DNA of 50,837 nucleotides, taken from assembly GCA_029572815.1 (NCBI GenBank), contig JAKPUQ010000041.1:1-50837 (forward strand). The letters run 5' to 3'. The stretch is from Bacillota bacterium (GTDB lineage Bacteria > Bacillota > Clostridia > Oscillospirales > Ruminococcaceae). The notes below the pieces were generated by a model that saw only the letters and a list, made by a program, of their open reading frames with translations, ran no database searches and was not told where the DNA came from. Each line of letters begins with the position of its first letter. The first letter of the stretch is position 1. The translations under genes were made by a program, and so were the position numbers. Positions 49,269-50,837 of the stretch are shown here, in pieces.

Positions 49269-50573
49269 CTATAGCTTATAAAAAATCTCCACTATTCCCT
49301 TGGGTTTCATGAAGATGATACGGTCGACAAAGCTTCTGAGAGTCATGTTTTTCAGTGTTTCACTGGTTTCGTCGCTTTCGAGTATGTCGAGCCCTGCTTT
49401 TATCCTGCCTGAGATCAGCTCTTTTATATCAGCTTCCGATCTGGGAGCGGAGACCTCAGCCTGAGCAGTCAGCTCGTCTATTCGGGACTGTATTTTCTGC
49501 TTGTTCTCCCGGTATTCTTCCAGCGAGTCTATACCGGCTTCATAGGCTTCGCGGATACGGGAGAGCTTTTTCTTTTCACGCTCGATCATTGCCGCGACAT
49601 CAGGGGACGTTCTGACAGGTGATCTGCTTTCCACAGAAACTTCAAAGCTCTGATGTTCAAAATCACTTTTCAGCTTTTCGATGACTGATGTGTTGATCTT
49701 GTCTATCTTGATGCAGTGTGATACCTTGCACACTCCTTTTGCGTACTGGTGACATTGCAGAGATTTGTGAGAAGCTATCATAGTCAGTGTAGCTCCGCAG
49801 TTATCGCACTTAACAAGACCTTTCAGCATGAATTCCACAGGCTCATGGCGAGAATATCGAGTATACAGCTTTTTGTTGTCTGCCAGACGCTTCTGAACGG
49901 CTTCATATATCTCCTTTGAGATGATCGGCTGATGTTTGCCGTCTATTATCAGAGTGTTCTCAGCGTTCTGGTGGAAACGGTCAAGGCTGTCCCTTCCGTT
50001 CTTGCTTCGGCGGAGCTTGCCGATGTAAGTGGGGTTTGTGAGGATATATTCAACGGTCCTGTTCTCGAACCTGTTGCCCTTTGTGGAGCGTATTCCCATA
50101 TCATTGAGCTTCGCGGCAATCTGACGGGCTCCCATTCCCGAGAGGTAATCATCATAGATCATCTGCACAACAGACGCATTTGCTTTATCGGGAGCGAATA
50201 TGCCGTTATCCATTTTGTAGCCGAAGGGCGGCTGTGAGACTACTCCGCCGCGGCTGAACTTCTCATTCATACCGCGCTTGACCTCTTCTGCGAGGTTAAG
50301 GCTGTAGTATTCGTCCATAGCCTCTATCAAAGCTTCTATGAGGATAGAAGTGTTGTCCTCACCCAGCTGCTCGGAGATGGACACAACGTCTATGCCGCAC
50401 TGCTTGCGGAGCATTGACTTGTACACGATAGAGTCCTGACGGTTTCGTGCAAAACGGCTGAATTTCCAGAGCAGGATCACATCGAAAGGCTTTGGCTTCA
50501 GCTTCGCCGTTCCGATCATGCGCTGAAAGGACGGGCGCTTGTCGGCTTTCCTGCCGCTTATGCCCTCATCCAC
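49269..50573 (-). pseudogene. Large serine recombinase, N-terminus missing in this frame
   Basis: The frame encodes 434 residues starting inside the resolvase domain at VDEGISG (GTG read as start), then VILLWKFSRFARNRQDSIVY. The recombinase domain (GYKMDNGIF, ILTNPTYIGKLRRSKNGRDS), a zinc-ribbon (LVKCDNCGATL with CHQYAKGVCKVSHC) and a C-terminal coiled coil follow. About 55-60 N-terminal residues with the catalytic Ser (usually YxRVSTxxQ) are absent. An in-frame TAG lies directly before 50573 and the DNA beyond does not resemble a resolvase in any frame. It is thus truncated, or its 5' end was displaced by another insertion or assembly join. Confidence 0.8.
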
Positions 50574-50615
50574 CTAAACGCTGTCGTTGATACAATTCCC
50601 GTTATGTAACGAAAG

Positions 50616-50736
50616 GGTTGCATTTTCAGCGGTCGAGGGTTGCATTAGGGTTGCAAATGGTTGCATTCGGATGCGCCAAAATGCAACCACTTTCAAATTA
50701 AAGTGTACCCCAAACCGTGGACAAAATTTTGCAACC
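50616..50736. repeat. Helically phased GGTTGCA repeats
   Basis: GGTTGCA occurs as direct copies starting at 50616, 50638, 50649 and 50659 and inverted (TGCAACC) at 50692 and 50730. Direct spacings of 22, 11 and 10 bp place them on one helix face, like iterons or cooperative operator sites. A second pair, C(C/A)TGGACA, flanks the last copy. Confidence 0.7.
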
Positions 50737-50837
50737 ATGGACAGATAAAATGAACCCTGCCTGATGCAATTGCTCATGATAGATATGCTGTTCTTAGATT
50801 CCGAACCAGAGGCAAAACCAGCCACCGCCGCAGGCGG

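Larger units (their letters stand above)
49243..50837. mobile_element. Left part of a recombinase-bearing element inserted in cotJC
   Basis: Starts where cotJC similarity ends and runs off the right edge. It contains a site-specific serine recombinase gene and a set of GGTTGCA repeats. The right junction and any cargo are outside the window, so size and type (prophage, conjugative or skin-like) are unknown. Confidence 0.65.

Noticed and set aside
50574..50825. Reverse-strand 83-codon ORF
   Set aside because: Its sequence is shaped by the GGTTGCA repeats, matches no family I recognise and has no ribosome site.

Overview
The window looks like a chromosomal segment of an anaerobic, plant-cell-wall-degrading Firmicute of the genus Ruminococcus, close to R. 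flavefaciens in style. The evidence is three secreted proteins carrying type I dockerins (a GH30, a GH43/CBM22/CE1 multidomain enzyme and an NlpC/P60-like protein), a very long Thr-rich linker, ferredoxin-dependent 2-oxoacid metabolism, a flavoredoxin/rubredoxin/rubrerythrin fusion, spore-coat genes (cotJA, cotJB) and textbook sigma-A promoters with 17-bp spacers. No rRNA, tRNA or CRISPR array was seen.

Layout. 1-741: incomplete chimeric ORF with a transposase-like N-terminus. 945-3527: oxidative-stress fusion protein, a frameshifted lipoprotein and a TraX-family membrane protein. 3700-6309 (-): GH30 glycosidase with dockerin. 6432-10346: a promoter, three tandem 92-bp structured repeats, a perfect four-way-junction inverted-repeat element and an ABC exporter (ATPase plus frameshifted FtsX-type permease). 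10535-10993: BspA-type LRR protein. 11101-24565: a sulfur/2-oxoacid island with an ssuABC-like importer, a cysteine-rich leader peptide and attenuator ahead of a methyltransferase-mccB-cysK operon, a LysR regulator, a four-subunit 2-oxoacid:ferredoxin oxidoreductase, a phenylacetate-CoA-ligase homologue (frameshifted) and an aminotransferase. 24619-29857 (-): ABC exporter with an M13 metallopeptidase lipoprotein. 30093-33223: ion permease, GNAT acetyltransferase and MATE exporter. 33289-39273: divergent dockerin genes, both broken. 39344-42951: small genes, smpB, an S66 peptidase and a methyltransferase. 43245-47880 (-): nadE, thrH and two paralogous penicillin-binding lipoproteins. 48041-49266: a COG2426 membrane protein and cotJABC, where cotJC is cut after about 30 codons by a serine-recombinase element that runs off the right edge.

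How the genes work together. Three promoters (ssuA, 2-oxoacid oxidoreductase, CoA ligase) share one long upstream box at identical spacing, and the methyltransferase-mccB-cysK promoter has a weaker version, so the LysR protein encoded in the middle probably controls the whole island. The methyltransferase-mccB-cysK order matches the reverse-transsulfuration operon known in clostridia (ubiG-mccB-mccA). Here the T-box known from Clostridium acetobutylicum is replaced by a 31-codon peptide with five consecutive Cys codons followed by an intrinsic terminator, which is a candidate cysteine attenuator. Oxidoreductase, CoA ligase and aminotransferase together could interconvert an acid, its CoA ester, a 2-oxoacid and an amino acid, either assimilating phenylacetate or branched acids or handling 2-oxoacids from methionine breakdown.

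Caution: five genes are frameshifted, each by one base in a short G or C run. This pattern suggests sequence errors as much as real pseudogenes. One of these genes also has an in-frame TGA.
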